In this document: one piece after another, positions 1 through 9,676 of the stretch
Position numbering within the stretch: position 1 is the stretch's first letter
Layout of the letters: each line of letters opens with the position of its first letter
Origin: Knufia peltigerae
Taxonomy: Eukaryota; Ascomycota; Eurotiomycetes; Chaetothyriales; Trichomeriaceae
DNA length: 64,000 nucleotides
Assembly: GCA_030247855.1 (NCBI GenBank)
Contig: JAPDRN010000007.1
Coordinates: forward strand, 372,001-436,000
Direction: 5' to 3'
Translations under genes and position numbers: made by a program
Notes under the pieces: generated by a model
Databases searched by the model: none
What the model saw: only the letters and a program-made list of their open reading frames with translations
Told to the model about the DNA's origin: nothing

Positions 1-2
1 GC

Positions 3-3000
3 AGACGTAGGGAATCTGCGCGGCTAAGATATGACCGTGAAGGTGCTTGTGCATTGACGACCAGCGCTAAAATCCAAGCAGATGAGGCGTGGCAAAAACT
101 TCTGGAACACAATGCGCGAAGCTGGAAGCGGCGTGTAGACTGGATGATGAGGCTTCAGAATAAAACGATCAAAAGCATACGACAAATGTTTGCTGGGGCA
201 GATGAGCCACCTCACGATAGTGGCGAACACGAAGCTATATTGGGTGTACCCAATAGACCTGGCTTGATGACAGCCATTATCAGCGATCTTCATTTGCTTG
301 TCGACAAGCCGTCTTTCCCATCAGCTGAACTGCCTAAATTTCTCAATGAGATTGGGAAAGGAATGCCCTACGATACACAATATGCCCTCCTGGTCCCCTT
401 AAGTCTGAGTCTTGACATGGGTGAGGCGCGCGTGATGCTCCGAGACTATCCTCTTAACCTCCTCCACATCCCTGCAATTCGACCAGGTCAATCTGCGCGT
501 CTGCCCAGTTGGTCGTTGAGAACTGATTTTATCATTGCCGAAGAGTACAGAGATGAGCAATCTATACGTCATGTGAAAGTGGAAATTGTGCCTAAGGGGC
601 AACATATTCAAAGTGGTGAAGAAATTCCGGGCTTTTACATCGATGTCAGAAGGACGGTGTCTCCAGTGAAGACATTTTCCAAACCAGTCGTGGACATCAA
701 CACAAGCTTACCGACGACAATCTCCTGGGGCACGTCCTATCAACCAGTTATTCAGGACATGATGATGACGATCGAAGGTTTCACAAAGCCTGAGATCGAT
801 CCGTCAGAGCGTGTGGGATTCTGGGACAAGATCCGCATGAGCTTTCATTCACGTCTTGTTGTCAATTGGAAAGGTGATGGCGACGTCCAGCTACGGCTCA
901 AAGGTTCTAGAGACCCCTATGTAGTAACTGGCTACGGAGCAGGATTTGTCATGTGCTGGAGAAACGATGTGCAATGGTCAATACACTCAAGCGACGATCC
1001 ACGCGAGTTCATGACTGTTCGCAGTGGAGAGTACATCTTGGCTATTCCAGACTACAGCCACGAAGCCCGCAATGCGCCTGAGCAGCAAGCCTCTAAAGAG
1101 ACGGACAGCATGTCTACCAGCAGCTCGCAGAAGAATGCCGCAATCTTCAAGAAGGTTATCATGAAGGTTTCAGGCAACGTCCAATGGACTGCTGGTCTGG
1201 TCTTCGAGCGTGCTTTGGACGATGGAGGACGATCTTCTAGTTTTATCCCACACTATGATGTGATCCTGAAGAATCCAGCCATGATGCATGGTGTCGATAT
1301 GAAGGGCTATGATGCATTCCGTGGCTTCAGAAGTCAGCACATCCACCTCTCTATCGCTATCGCGGCGCCATTCGACCGAGACTGGCTGAGCGCTGATGCA
1401 TCACCTTCGGAAAGTTATAACAGCGTTCACCTGAGTCCCAGATTTTTCTCACACTTTTTCAATTGGTGGTCTTTGTTCTCCGGAGTCATGTCCCTACCTA
1501 TCAGACAAGGGCCACTGTGGCGAGGGGTTGAGAAGTCGAGCAAGAAATTTGGACGTCACCTAGCTACTATCAAGTACGGCCTTTTACTGTCTCCACTCTT
1601 CATTGCCCATGTCTACAAGCACAAAGATGCCGAAGACTATCAAGAAGATGTTGTCTCAGCTACAGGTCTGAAAATCAAGATTGACAGTTTTATGCTTGAT
1701 CTCCACCAACGGCGCGAACATTTCGACACACTGTCAAAAGGCAAATCGGAACAAATGAGGACAAGTGCTATGAAGATCAACAAAGCTGAGCTTGACTTCA
1801 TGAGAGCAGATCTTCGAGCAGTGGCCGCTAGCATAGCTGGGACTACTGCAGAAGACCTGCAAAAAGCAACGGATGAATCACTTTCAGCGTTCCAGGAGGT
1901 GTCACCAAATATCGACATGTCTCAATTCACCATACCTGACCGTGATTTCACCTGGATCGACATGGATGATTTTGTGGAATTGGACTGGGTCCTACCTGCC
2001 GAATCCAACCCGGAAACGAAGATACTCCCTCTCGCATTCACACCACGCTTTACTTATTTCCGGCAGACCGATCACGGACCTGGTGGCATACAAGGTGACG
2101 AATCTCGAACGAGCCCTTTTGGCGAGGAAGACACCCACTTCTGTGTCATGTCCCGTCACAACGACCCCCGAAAGGTGCAAATGAACCTTATAGAAAGCAG
2201 GTTACACGACCTTGAAGACAAACTACAGGCGCATATGCGCATCATGAGTGACCATGAATTGAAAGTCATTCGAGATGGTGATCATGATCAAGCAGTTATG
2301 GAGAAGCAGAAAACACTGGTGGCGCAACGAAAAGAATTGGACAGCAAACGCAAATTCTTACAACATGGTCTACAACGCCTGATGGGCCATGGCAATCCAG
2401 GCGAACACCATGAATCAGAAAAGAGCAGCAGCTCTAATCGACACGGAAGCACAGCGACCTCGGTGACCGAACTGGTCGATGCTCAAAACAATGGTAATCC
2501 ACATGTCGATATGGACGCACTGTATTCGTCCGCCCCTGACGAGTTCGCTAGTGACTTCAACAACCGCTTCATCATTCACAACGCTCAATTCAAATGGCAC
2601 AACTCGTTGCGGAACATTATTCTTCGCTATAGCCACCAAGTCAGCCAGCGGCGAGGCTTTGTTTATTACATGTCTCGCCGTGCCGTAAAGTTTCTCCTCG
2701 ATATCGTCGACGAGCAAGCAAAGGCAAAAGAGATGCGACGAAGGCAAGAGAAAAAGGATGTTCCACCCGTTCCCGCCACTCCTAGTGTTATCTCGCCATC
2801 AGATGAGAAAGATGAAGATTCCGTTGTGCAAGATCGAATTAACCAACTTTTGAGTGATGCCACTCGTTTTGTGCATGCCGGTGATTCAGACCGGGACACG
2901 AGTCCCAAAACAGAATCTGTCTCAGATTCCATCGATGCTGCCTCGGAGCGACGACCTTCGACAGCAGACCTAGGCGACAAGATAGCAGAAAATTTCCAGG

Positions 3001-5705
3001 CGATGAACAGCTATCATCTACGTTTGATTGCCCCGCAAATACAGCTACAGAGCGAAAAGAACGAGAAAGCAGTCGCGCTTATTGCAACGAAAGGGATGCA
3101 GCTGAAAGTCGTTTCAATCATGGACAAGGCCCGCATTTCAGACGACGTCTCCGGTCTGGTTCAACGTCGATTCGCCCTTGACATGGATGGTGCTCAGTTC
3201 TTCGTGGCTAGCCAAAAGACTCTCGCGCAGTACCTCCACTTGTATTCGGGCAATAGATACGGTAATGCGCCGGGCTCTTCTTGGCCACCATGGGTCTCTC
3301 TTGAAGCGATGTTTGACTTCCACCTGGAGCCTTTCGGCTTCCAAAGAGTTATTCAAAAGACATCGGCGAGCTTGCGGTATGAGAAGTACAACCCGCTACG
3401 TCTGAAGTACAACGAAGAGGTCGAAAGCGATGGAAGCGGCGAGAGCAAGAATCCTTCCCGACGGGAGGACCGCATTGACCACTTATGGGTTGACTTTCCC
3501 AGAGTTCGTGCCCGTTGCGACTCCCAACAATACTATACCATGTATATTATTGTTCTGGATCTGCTGCTGTACAGTGAGCCGCTAGAGAAAACACGGAGTG
3601 AACGTCTTGAGAAGATTATGCTGGCGTCAGACTTCAGTGATCTACGAGGCGCCCCGGAAATTGCACAGAACCTCCAGGAACGCATTCGGCAGCTAGAGGA
3701 GATCAAACTGCACTTCCAGATCAACGCCAAATACCTTGACAAGCGCGGTTGGCAGGATCGGATAAATCTCGAAAAGGATCTGACAAGCTGCGAGGATGAA
3801 CTCTTCTTCATCATGAAAGCCATCAATACGTCGCAGCAGAGAAATGACGACCGCAAAGCCTCCGAAACTAGTGGTCTTTTGCGGTGGTACTTGAGCGCGT
3901 CTGAGATTGTCTGGCATTTGATGCTCGACAAGGATCAACCATTGACGGAATTTCAACTAGGCAACGCTGCATACGAGCGAGTTGACAACAGCGACGGGTC
4001 AAATCACAATGCTCTAGAAGTTGAACACATTCGTGGTTGGAATCTTTTGACCAATGCGTTGTATCCAGAGATCATTGGTCCTTACTACGAGCCTGGAGAC
4101 CGACGTCACAGCACAACACACGCCCAGAAAATGGTGGAAGTGCACTGGTACATGCTTGAAGCTATCGCCGGTATTCCCGTGCTCGAGCAGTTTTTCGTGA
4201 CGGTGCATCCTCTGAAGGTGCAGCTGGAGCGTGAGCTAGGGAAGAAACTGTTCGAATACATCTTCCCCGGTGTCGGCTCGAATGCTTTCGAAAGTGACAA
4301 CTTTTCTCCGCTGATGGTGCAGAACATGGCACCACTTGATGAGGGTAACGATCAAGAGCTTGAGGACGCGCAGAACGCTCTCATGTCGGAGACTGATCTT
4401 CGCGGGCCCAGCATGGAACAGAAGAGAGACGCATCTCCTGGGGAGATAGCACGACGACTCAAGCCCACGTACGGGCTCAGCTACAAGGAAAAGGCCACCC
4501 CATCTACCACGCAGCCCAAGTATAAAGGACTGGGCATTGGATCCGAGCATCACAAATTCTTCAAGCATTTCAACGCGTCAAATCCGCGATCGGTATTGAA
4601 GGAGCCTACGCGCAAAGGCTCCTCAGGCAGTCTTCGCTCTAACAAGGGAAACAATGCCTCGTCCGGCAGCCTTGTAGCATTAGGCAATGCAGAAGAGAAG
4701 AAGCTCAATATGCTTCATCGCACCACGAGTAAAGAGCGCGGCGCGGTCATCAAGAAGAGCAAGGACAAGAAAGAGAAACCGTCAGACGACCTGTCACAGA
4801 TGATGGCTCGTGCGTCGAATTATATGACTCTTGCCCATGTCAAGTTGAACACCTTTATCATATGCCTCAGCTACAAGGGCAAAGGAGATCGCAACATTGA
4901 GGACCTCCACGACTTTGTATTCCGCATGCCCACTCTCGAATACAGGAACAAAACCTGGAGTAATTTGGACCTTGCCCTCCGATTGAAAAAGGATGTCATT
5001 CGTGCGCTGATCAGCCATACGGGCGCCATAATCGGCAACAAATTTTCCCATCACAGGCCGAACAAGAAGCAAGTCGAGCGGCTGAAGGAGATTGCTATGA
5101 GCAGCACCATCCCAAATAGTGATATCAATCTACAGTTGTCGAACACGAGCGAGAACACTAGTCTCTATTCCTTCAGCCAGGACAGCAAGGACGACGACTT
5201 TGAATCCTCGGGGATAACGTTTCAGAGTCCGACAGCGCATGAGAACGGACATGGGAAGATGCCGGTGTTTGGGACAGGGGGACCGAGCCCACTACTGCGT
5301 AGTGGCAGCTGGAGCTCGAACACCATGTCCAAAGTGCCCGTGTTGCAGATGCCCAGATCGATGCCGCCTCCGTCAATAGCAACGGCGTCAAGTTCAACCG
5401 GGTCGATGGGTCCTCCGGCCAGGCCGAACACGGCAACTTCCCAGGCACCTTCCAGTGGAGGCGGGTCGAGGAATTTACTCAAAGACACGATTGGACGTCA
5501 CTTTTCAGGCGAGTCATCCAAGGGACGTGGTGTACATTTCGGACCTCTGAGTCTCGGAAAGAGCGAGAGCCACAAGGACGTTCCCAGCACTATGAACCAT
5601 GGGCGCGACGGACAACATGACGACGGCGCGGAAAGTGACCCAGAAGGCCACCGTAGGAAGAGCGTGCTCCTGCTGGGCAAGAAGGTGCTTAATCGGCTTA
5701 GTTAG
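3..5705 (+). CDS. FMP27: Fmp27/BLTP2/Hobbit-family bridge-like lipid transfer protein, 3' part (5' end outside window)
   Basis: The frame is open from base 3 with no in-frame stop or convincing ATG before it, so the gene enters from the left and about 1,900 C-terminal codons are visible, without a clear intron. The protein carries the named signatures of the fungal Fmp27 family: GFWDK (bases 816-830), followed by a conserved stretch ending in FVMCW, and WPPW (bases 3282-3293). Between and after them lie charged, coiled-coil-like helices. The last 400 codons are low-complexity, rich in Ser/Gly/Lys/Pro, and look disordered. Family members (yeast Fmp27/Ypr117w, fly Hobbit, human BLTP2, plant SABRE) form a long hydrophobic groove that moves lipids at ER-plasma membrane contacts. 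Those proteins usually exceed 2,000 residues, which fits a missing N-terminal part. No neighbour suggests a linked function. Confidence 0.93.
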   Translation, partial: RRRESARLRYDREGACALTTSAKIQADEAWQKLLEHNARSWKRRVDWMMRLQNKTIKSIRQMFAGADEPPHDSGEHEAILGVPNRPGLMTAIISDLHLLVDKPSFPSAELPKFLNEIGKGMPYDTQYALLVPLSLSLDMGEARVMLRDYPLNLLHIPAIRPGQSARLPSWSLRTDFIIAEEYRDEQSIRHVKVEIVPKGQHIQSGEEIPGFYIDVRRTVSPVKTFSKPVVDINTSLPTTISWGTSYQPVIQDMMMTIEGFTKPEIDPSERVGFWDKIRMSFHSRLVVNWKGDGDVQLRLKGSRDPYVVTGYGAGFVMCWRNDVQWSIHSSDDPREFMTVRSGEYILAIPDYSHEARNAPEQQASKETDSMSTSSSQKNAAIFKKVIMKVSGNVQWTAGLVFERALDDGGRSSSFIPHYDVILKNPAMMHGVDMKGYDAFRGFRSQHIHLSIAIAAPFDRDWLSADASPSESYNSVHLSPRFFSHFFNWWSLFSGVMSLPIRQGPLWRGVEKSSKKFGRHLATIKYGLLLSPLFIAHVYKHKDAEDYQEDVVSATGLKIKIDSFMLDLHQRREHFDTLSKGKSEQMRTSAMKINKAELDFMRADLRAVAASIAGTTAEDLQKATDESLSAFQEVSPNIDMSQFTIPDRDFTWIDMDDFVELDWVLPAESNPETKILPLAFTPRFTYFRQTDHGPGGIQGDESRTSPFGEEDTHFCVMSRHNDPRKVQMNLIESRLHDLEDKLQAHMRIMSDHELKVIRDGDHDQAVMEKQKTLVAQRKELDSKRKFLQHGLQRLMGHGNPGEHHESEKSSSSNRHGSTATSVTELVDAQNNGNPHVDMDALYSSAPDEFASDFNNRFIIHNAQFKWHNSLRNIILRYSHQVSQRRGFVYYMSRRAVKFLLDIVDEQAKAKEMRRRQEKKDVPPVPATPSVISPSDEKDEDSVVQDRINQLLSDATRFVHAGDSDRDTSPKTESVSDSIDAASERRPSTADLGDKIAENFQAMNSYHLRLIAPQIQLQSEKNEKAVALIATKGMQLKVVSIMDKARISDDVSGLVQRRFALDMDGAQFFVASQKTLAQYLHLYSGNRYGNAPGSSWPPWVSLEAMFDFHLEPFGFQRVIQKTSASLRYEKYNPLRLKYNEEVESDGSGESKNPSRREDRIDHLWVDFPRVRARCDSQQYYTMYIIVLDLLLYSEPLEKTRSERLEKIMLASDFSDLRGAPEIAQNLQERIRQLEEIKLHFQINAKYLDKRGWQDRINLEKDLTSCEDELFFIMKAINTSQQRNDDRKASETSGLLRWYLSASEIVWHLMLDKDQPLTEFQLGNAAYERVDNSDGSNHNALEVEHIRGWNLLTNALYPEIIGPYYEPGDRRHSTTHAQKMVEVHWYMLEAIAGIPVLEQFFVTVHPLKVQLERELGKKLFEYIFPGVGSNAFESDNFSPLMVQNMAPLDEGNDQELEDAQNALMSETDLRGPSMEQKRDASPGEIARRLKPTYGLSYKEKATPSTTQPKYKGLGIGSEHHKFFKHFNASNPRSVLKEPTRKGSSGSLRSNKGNNASSGSLVALGNAEEKKLNMLHRTTSKERGAVIKKSKDKKEKPSDDLSQMMARASNYMTLAHVKLNTFIICLSYKGKGDRNIEDLHDFVFRMPTLEYRNKTWSNLDLALRLKKDVIRALISHTGAIIGNKFSHHRPNKKQVERLKEIAMSSTIPNSDINLQLSNTSENTSLYSFSQDSKDDDFESSGITFQSPTAHENGHGKMPVFGTGGPSPLLRSGSWSSNTMSKVPVLQMPRSMPPPSIATASSSTGSMGPPARPNTATSQAPSSGGGSRNLLKDTIGRHFSGESSKGRGVHFGPLSLGKSESHKDVPSTMNHGRDGQHDDGAESDPEGHRRKSVLLLGKKVLNRLS

Positions 5706-6777
5706 GAGCGTGGCTGAACGGTGCTTGCTTGCTTGCCTGCTTCATGAGGGAGTGAGTATTGAAAGAGATGTTGCATGATATGAGCCTGGCGTTGAGGTGT
5801 CTTTCGGACCTACCTGCCTAGACAAAAAGGCAGGGTCACGTTGGGTATGAGCATGACTAGGTACCTAGGTGGGCTTGGGGGTAGAGCCTACTTTGAGAGC
5901 CAAGGGGGCTAGATTGTGTGTCGTGTTGATGAATGATGTATCGATATATCCCGGCCAAACCAACGAGACACAGATAGGGACACAAAGTCTCGAGTCCTTT
6001 TTGGGTGTCTTTTTTGGCGGTGACGAAACTGATTCATGAACATATGGGCGGGTTTGGTTGTGTATAGTTTAGTTTTATTCAGTCGCAGTAAAAGAATTGC
6101 TTGCGTATATGTTTAGTAGGTAGTCATAGTCATAGTCATATGCTGTTGTTACTGATACTCCTCTATCGAGGTATGGTTATCCTCTTGCTGGTCTTACTGC
6201 CCTAGGTACTAATAAGGCGCAGAAGAGTTCGCAAGCAGCCAGCTCACCGCACAGACGTGATATCTAGCCAGAATGATATGTTGTGGTCCAACGTAGACTT
6301 GCCGTGGGCGACAATTCCGTGAGGATGAATCGCGTCAAATACGGCAGATGCCGAAGCCTGTCGAGGTTGGGAAATTGTGCTGACGCTGGTTGTGTGTGTG
6401 GTAGCCATGTTGGGCAAAAGGTAACGAAACCACATAGAAGCTCTACATACATTTTCACATGCCCATTCAAGAAAGAAAAAATGAAGATTAGCTGGTTCAA
6501 CTTGAAATCGCCTGTGCTGAAAAGTAAGGAGATTAAGGGCCCCATAAGTCGGTTGGTTGGATGCAGCTCCATGCGATGTGAGCGTCATAGAACGTACCTA
6601 CCGTACCTTTGTCATGTATGATGGAAAAAAAGGACAAGATACATAGAAGACGTTTATCCAATGGTACTCCGGTAGCACTCGCGGACCTGGGTGGTACTTG
6701 CAGTCTCTACCTCCCTCGAGGATTGTAGAAGTCAGGATTGAACACTGAGGACTAAGCCTCGAGGGGCCGAGTAAACA
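5706..6777. other. Intergenic: Fmp27 3' flank and hydrolase promoter
   Basis: No credible gene. Open frames on both strands around 6244-6621 overlap each other, match nothing I recognise and look random. The stretch holds a CTAGGTACCTAG-type palindrome (about 5858-5869) and a short TCATAG tandem repeat at about 6122-6139. Confidence 0.6.
6122..6139. repeat. TCATAG hexamer microsatellite (about 3 copies)
   Basis: Three consecutive copies of a six-base unit in the intergenic region downstream of the Fmp27 gene. It is short and probably neutral. Confidence 0.7.
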
Positions 6778-8484
6778 ATGGACATTTCCCCTCGTGCAGC
6801 AACGCAAATCCTCCTCACCCGACTACCTGTCCTGATCGCCACGGTCATCCTTGCATGCTTCGGTCACTCGCCCAACGGTGAACATCAAGATCTTTTGACG
6901 GAGCTGATCACGATACTTGCTCGACCCATTCTAGGAACCCCAGCATCCCTCTCAAATTCTCAGCGGGCGTTCAACCGAGACTATGGTGTCTGGGGTAGAA
7001 TGTGGGTGAGCAAGTGGACGGTACAGGTACCAACGACATCGACGAACAGAGACGGACAAGTAGCCACCGGAAATGTGACCCACGGTAGAGACCTCGGCAC
7101 AGGACAGCCTCTCAAGGATAACTGTAAGGCCAAGTCCATGACTCTGCCCGAAGCAGTGCACTTTGCCATTCGTGAACTGGCAAACGAGAAAGACGACCGG
7201 TTGTGTCAAGATGAGATGCCACCTTTGAAGCCCGTCGAGGTGGAGTGGACGGCGTACCGGGCCAAAGCATTCTTCCCCTTTTCACCCCGTCCATCCACGT
7301 CCGAACACGACATGTACCGTGCCATGATGGATGAAATAGGAAGCTCTGGTCCAACGATCTTGTACTTGCACGGCGGGGCGCATTGCTTGATGGATCCCGT
7401 GACGCATCGGTGGTCGACGACGAGACTCGCCAAAGAATCCGGTGGTCGTGTCCTTGCCGTGCGGTACAGACTCTCTCCACAACACATGTTCCCAGCCTCC
7501 TTGTTGGATGCGCTATCGGTGTACATGGCATTGATCTGTCCGCCCCCGGGATCGTATCACACGGCGGTGTCGGCGTCGCAGATCGTCATAGCAGGAGACT
7601 CTTCTGGCGCAGGACTGGCAGCCGCATTGGTGCTTCTCCTGCAGACACTGTCCAACCACAGAGTCGCACTGAGATGGTACTCCTCGACGGACACAAATAT
7701 TCCGGATCCAGTATGTGCGGGTCTCGCCCTGGTCTCGCCCTGGTTGGACATCACGCGGTGTTTACCGTCGACGGCCGCAAACGCTCGCTGGGACATCATC
7801 GCTCCTCCACCTGCTCCTGGATTGAATCCCACTCCGGCTTTTCCACCGGATGACATCTGGCCGGCGCATCCGCCACGGGTCGAGACGTACTGCAAAGCCG
7901 CAATGTGCGCGCATCCACTCGTTTCGCCACTCGCCGCACAGTCCCATCACTGGAAGGGTATTCCTCCTGTTTACGTCTGCGTGGGATGGGAAGGGATGCA
8001 AGATGAGGCAGAAGTCTTTGCGAGAAGGGTGATTGAGGCCGATCCGGAAAATCAGGTGGTCATCTTTGATGGCTATGAGGGTATGCCTCACTGTTTCGCC
8101 ATGTTTCCTTGGAATTGGGCTGGAACGACCGCGATGAGGCGATGGGCAGAGTTCTGCAGCGATGTTGTAAGAAGTGGTCCACGTTGGGTGTTGAGACCTG
8201 TTGCTTCCACGGGGACATGGACTAGTAATCGGAAACGGCATGTACGACAGGTTCCGTTGAAAGACTTGGGATTGAAAGAAGACAGACCTGGGCGGTTAGA
8301 GAATCAGTTAGACGATCTTCATGTGAATGAAAGACTTGCTGAAGCCAGACGGTGGCGGATCGAGTTGGATAACCAGATGGCTGCCGGTCCAAAGCACCAT
8401 CCAGCGTTGAGAGGTTTGGATTTGCCTTTATCCCATCATGAGAAACAAATAGATGTCACGATAGACACTTGGCGAGATAGATGA
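6778..8484 (+). CDS. HSL-type alpha/beta hydrolase (esterase/lipase)
   Basis: Single-exon gene of 568 residues with ATG in an AACAATGG context. The fold is recognisable from the oxyanion motif HGGAH (198-202), the nucleophile elbow GDSSG (273-277, Ser275), a likely acid residue at Asp409 and the catalytic His438 in EGMPHCF. This order and the HGG/GDSxG pair define the hormone-sensitive-lipase group of alpha/beta hydrolases, which cleave carboxylic esters. A hydrophobic stretch near residues 13-27 may be a membrane anchor or signal. About 100 residues beyond the catalytic His form an unusual charged tail. Substrate cannot be told from sequence. The downstream permease is on the same strand but 1.2 kb away, so co-function is only a guess. 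Confidence 0.88.
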   Translation: MDISPRAATQILLTRLPVLIATVILACFGHSPNGEHQDLLTELITILARPILGTPASLSNSQRAFNRDYGVWGRMWVSKWTVQVPTTSTNRDGQVATGNVTHGRDLGTGQPLKDNCKAKSMTLPEAVHFAIRELANEKDDRLCQDEMPPLKPVEVEWTAYRAKAFFPFSPRPSTSEHDMYRAMMDEIGSSGPTILYLHGGAHCLMDPVTHRWSTTRLAKESGGRVLAVRYRLSPQHMFPASLLDALSVYMALICPPPGSYHTAVSASQIVIAGDSSGAGLAAALVLLLQTLSNHRVALRWYSSTDTNIPDPVCAGLALVSPWLDITRCLPSTAANARWDIIAPPPAPGLNPTPAFPPDDIWPAHPPRVETYCKAAMCAHPLVSPLAAQSHHWKGIPPVYVCVGWEGMQDEAEVFARRVIEADPENQVVIFDGYEGMPHCFAMFPWNWAGTTAMRRWAEFCSDVVRSGPRWVLRPVASTGTWTSNRKRHVRQVPLKDLGLKEDRPGRLENQLDDLHVNERLAEARRWRIELDNQMAAGPKHHPALRGLDLPLSHHEKQIDVTIDTWRDR

Positions 8485-9676
8485 TAGATTTTGGATCCTT
8501 TGGGGATGTTAACTAGATGAGATTCTTCACTTGCATTGCCTTGGGCATCGTAGATGCTGGAAGTAGGTAGCAAGGCTGCACCTCAACCTCGTATAAGACG
8601 CTCTGTCGGTGTATAATACGCAGGTTCATCCCTGCAATAGTAACACACAGCCAAACATCAAAACAAAACACCCGGCGACTGCACGCTACTGAATTCTTAT
8701 CGAAGAGCTTCAGAATATTGATATAGCAAGCAAAAGATGATGGAATTTCGGTGGAAGGTCACTGTACAACTCGCGAACAAAAAAAAAGCATTCGACACGA
8801 GGTAACTATTGCCTATACTTGCATCTAGACGAAGCACGGAGACGTGCTGTAGGGGAGTGGCACTGTTTTCACTACTAGGAATTTCATCTCAGAGTTTGTC
8901 ATGCAGTTCCAGCCAAGTTCCATATCACTACTCGGAATGCCCACCATGGTCCAAGTTACGGTCAAAGCAACCCCTGGAGCTAGGGGCCGTTACGAGTAGC
9001 GAGCATCATCTGGGGAGTCCAGGCACCTCTGTCTAGGCTCTCCATTTGCACCGGTACAACAACTAGTCTGGCGCGGCCTGGAAAATAGCGTCGATCATGC
9101 CCCAGACACAGACTCGGTTGGCTCTCCTGTAACTTCACCTCACCTCAAGCCCTGGTCGCGGCATGTTTCATCGACAGTTCCGACTGGGACAGCTTCACCA
9201 TAGGTCATGCACACAAAGGTGAAGCGTGTCTGGCGATCAACATAACGCTGTCTCGCGTTAGAAACACACATCCAGACTGCTCTAAGGATACCACCTGAAG
9301 AAACATCCTCAATGGGTCAAGACTCCGGGGCTGCTGTCCATCCAGAGCAGGGGAATTACTTGTCCAGGCGTCTGGCTGGGAGGGCAAGCGTAGGCGGCTT
9401 CGTGCCCCCTAGCAATGAGTGGTTTGTTGACTTGAACTTTCCCATGTCGCAAACCACCTATATCCTTCATATGTGCTCCGTATGGTTGACAAGAAATCCA
9501 AGAACGAATTTGACAATCTTCGATGCTTGCTGCTGTCGTTCAACGAGTCTCGGTAATCTCGACACATTGTGCCTGAGACAACTTGGCGGGACGGCCAACC
9601 GAGCCTCATCGTGAGCAGGTTGAGCAGGTTAAGGCCCCGGGTTGAGCAAATTGAGCACATTTTTCACTGCTCAGCC
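8485..9676. other. Intergenic: promoter region of the permease
   Basis: No gene seen. A repeated TTGAGCA unit (roughly 9619-9656) lies just upstream of the permease ATG and could be a binding-site cluster or chance. Small open frames here lack conserved features. Confidence 0.55.

Noticed and set aside
6244..6621. Overlapping open frames of about 100 codons on both strands
   Set aside because: Three frames overlap the same bases and none has a recognisable domain.
7112..8241. Minus-strand open frames across the alpha/beta hydrolase
   Set aside because: Antisense to a gene with an intact catalytic triad; peptides are low-complexity and unsupported.
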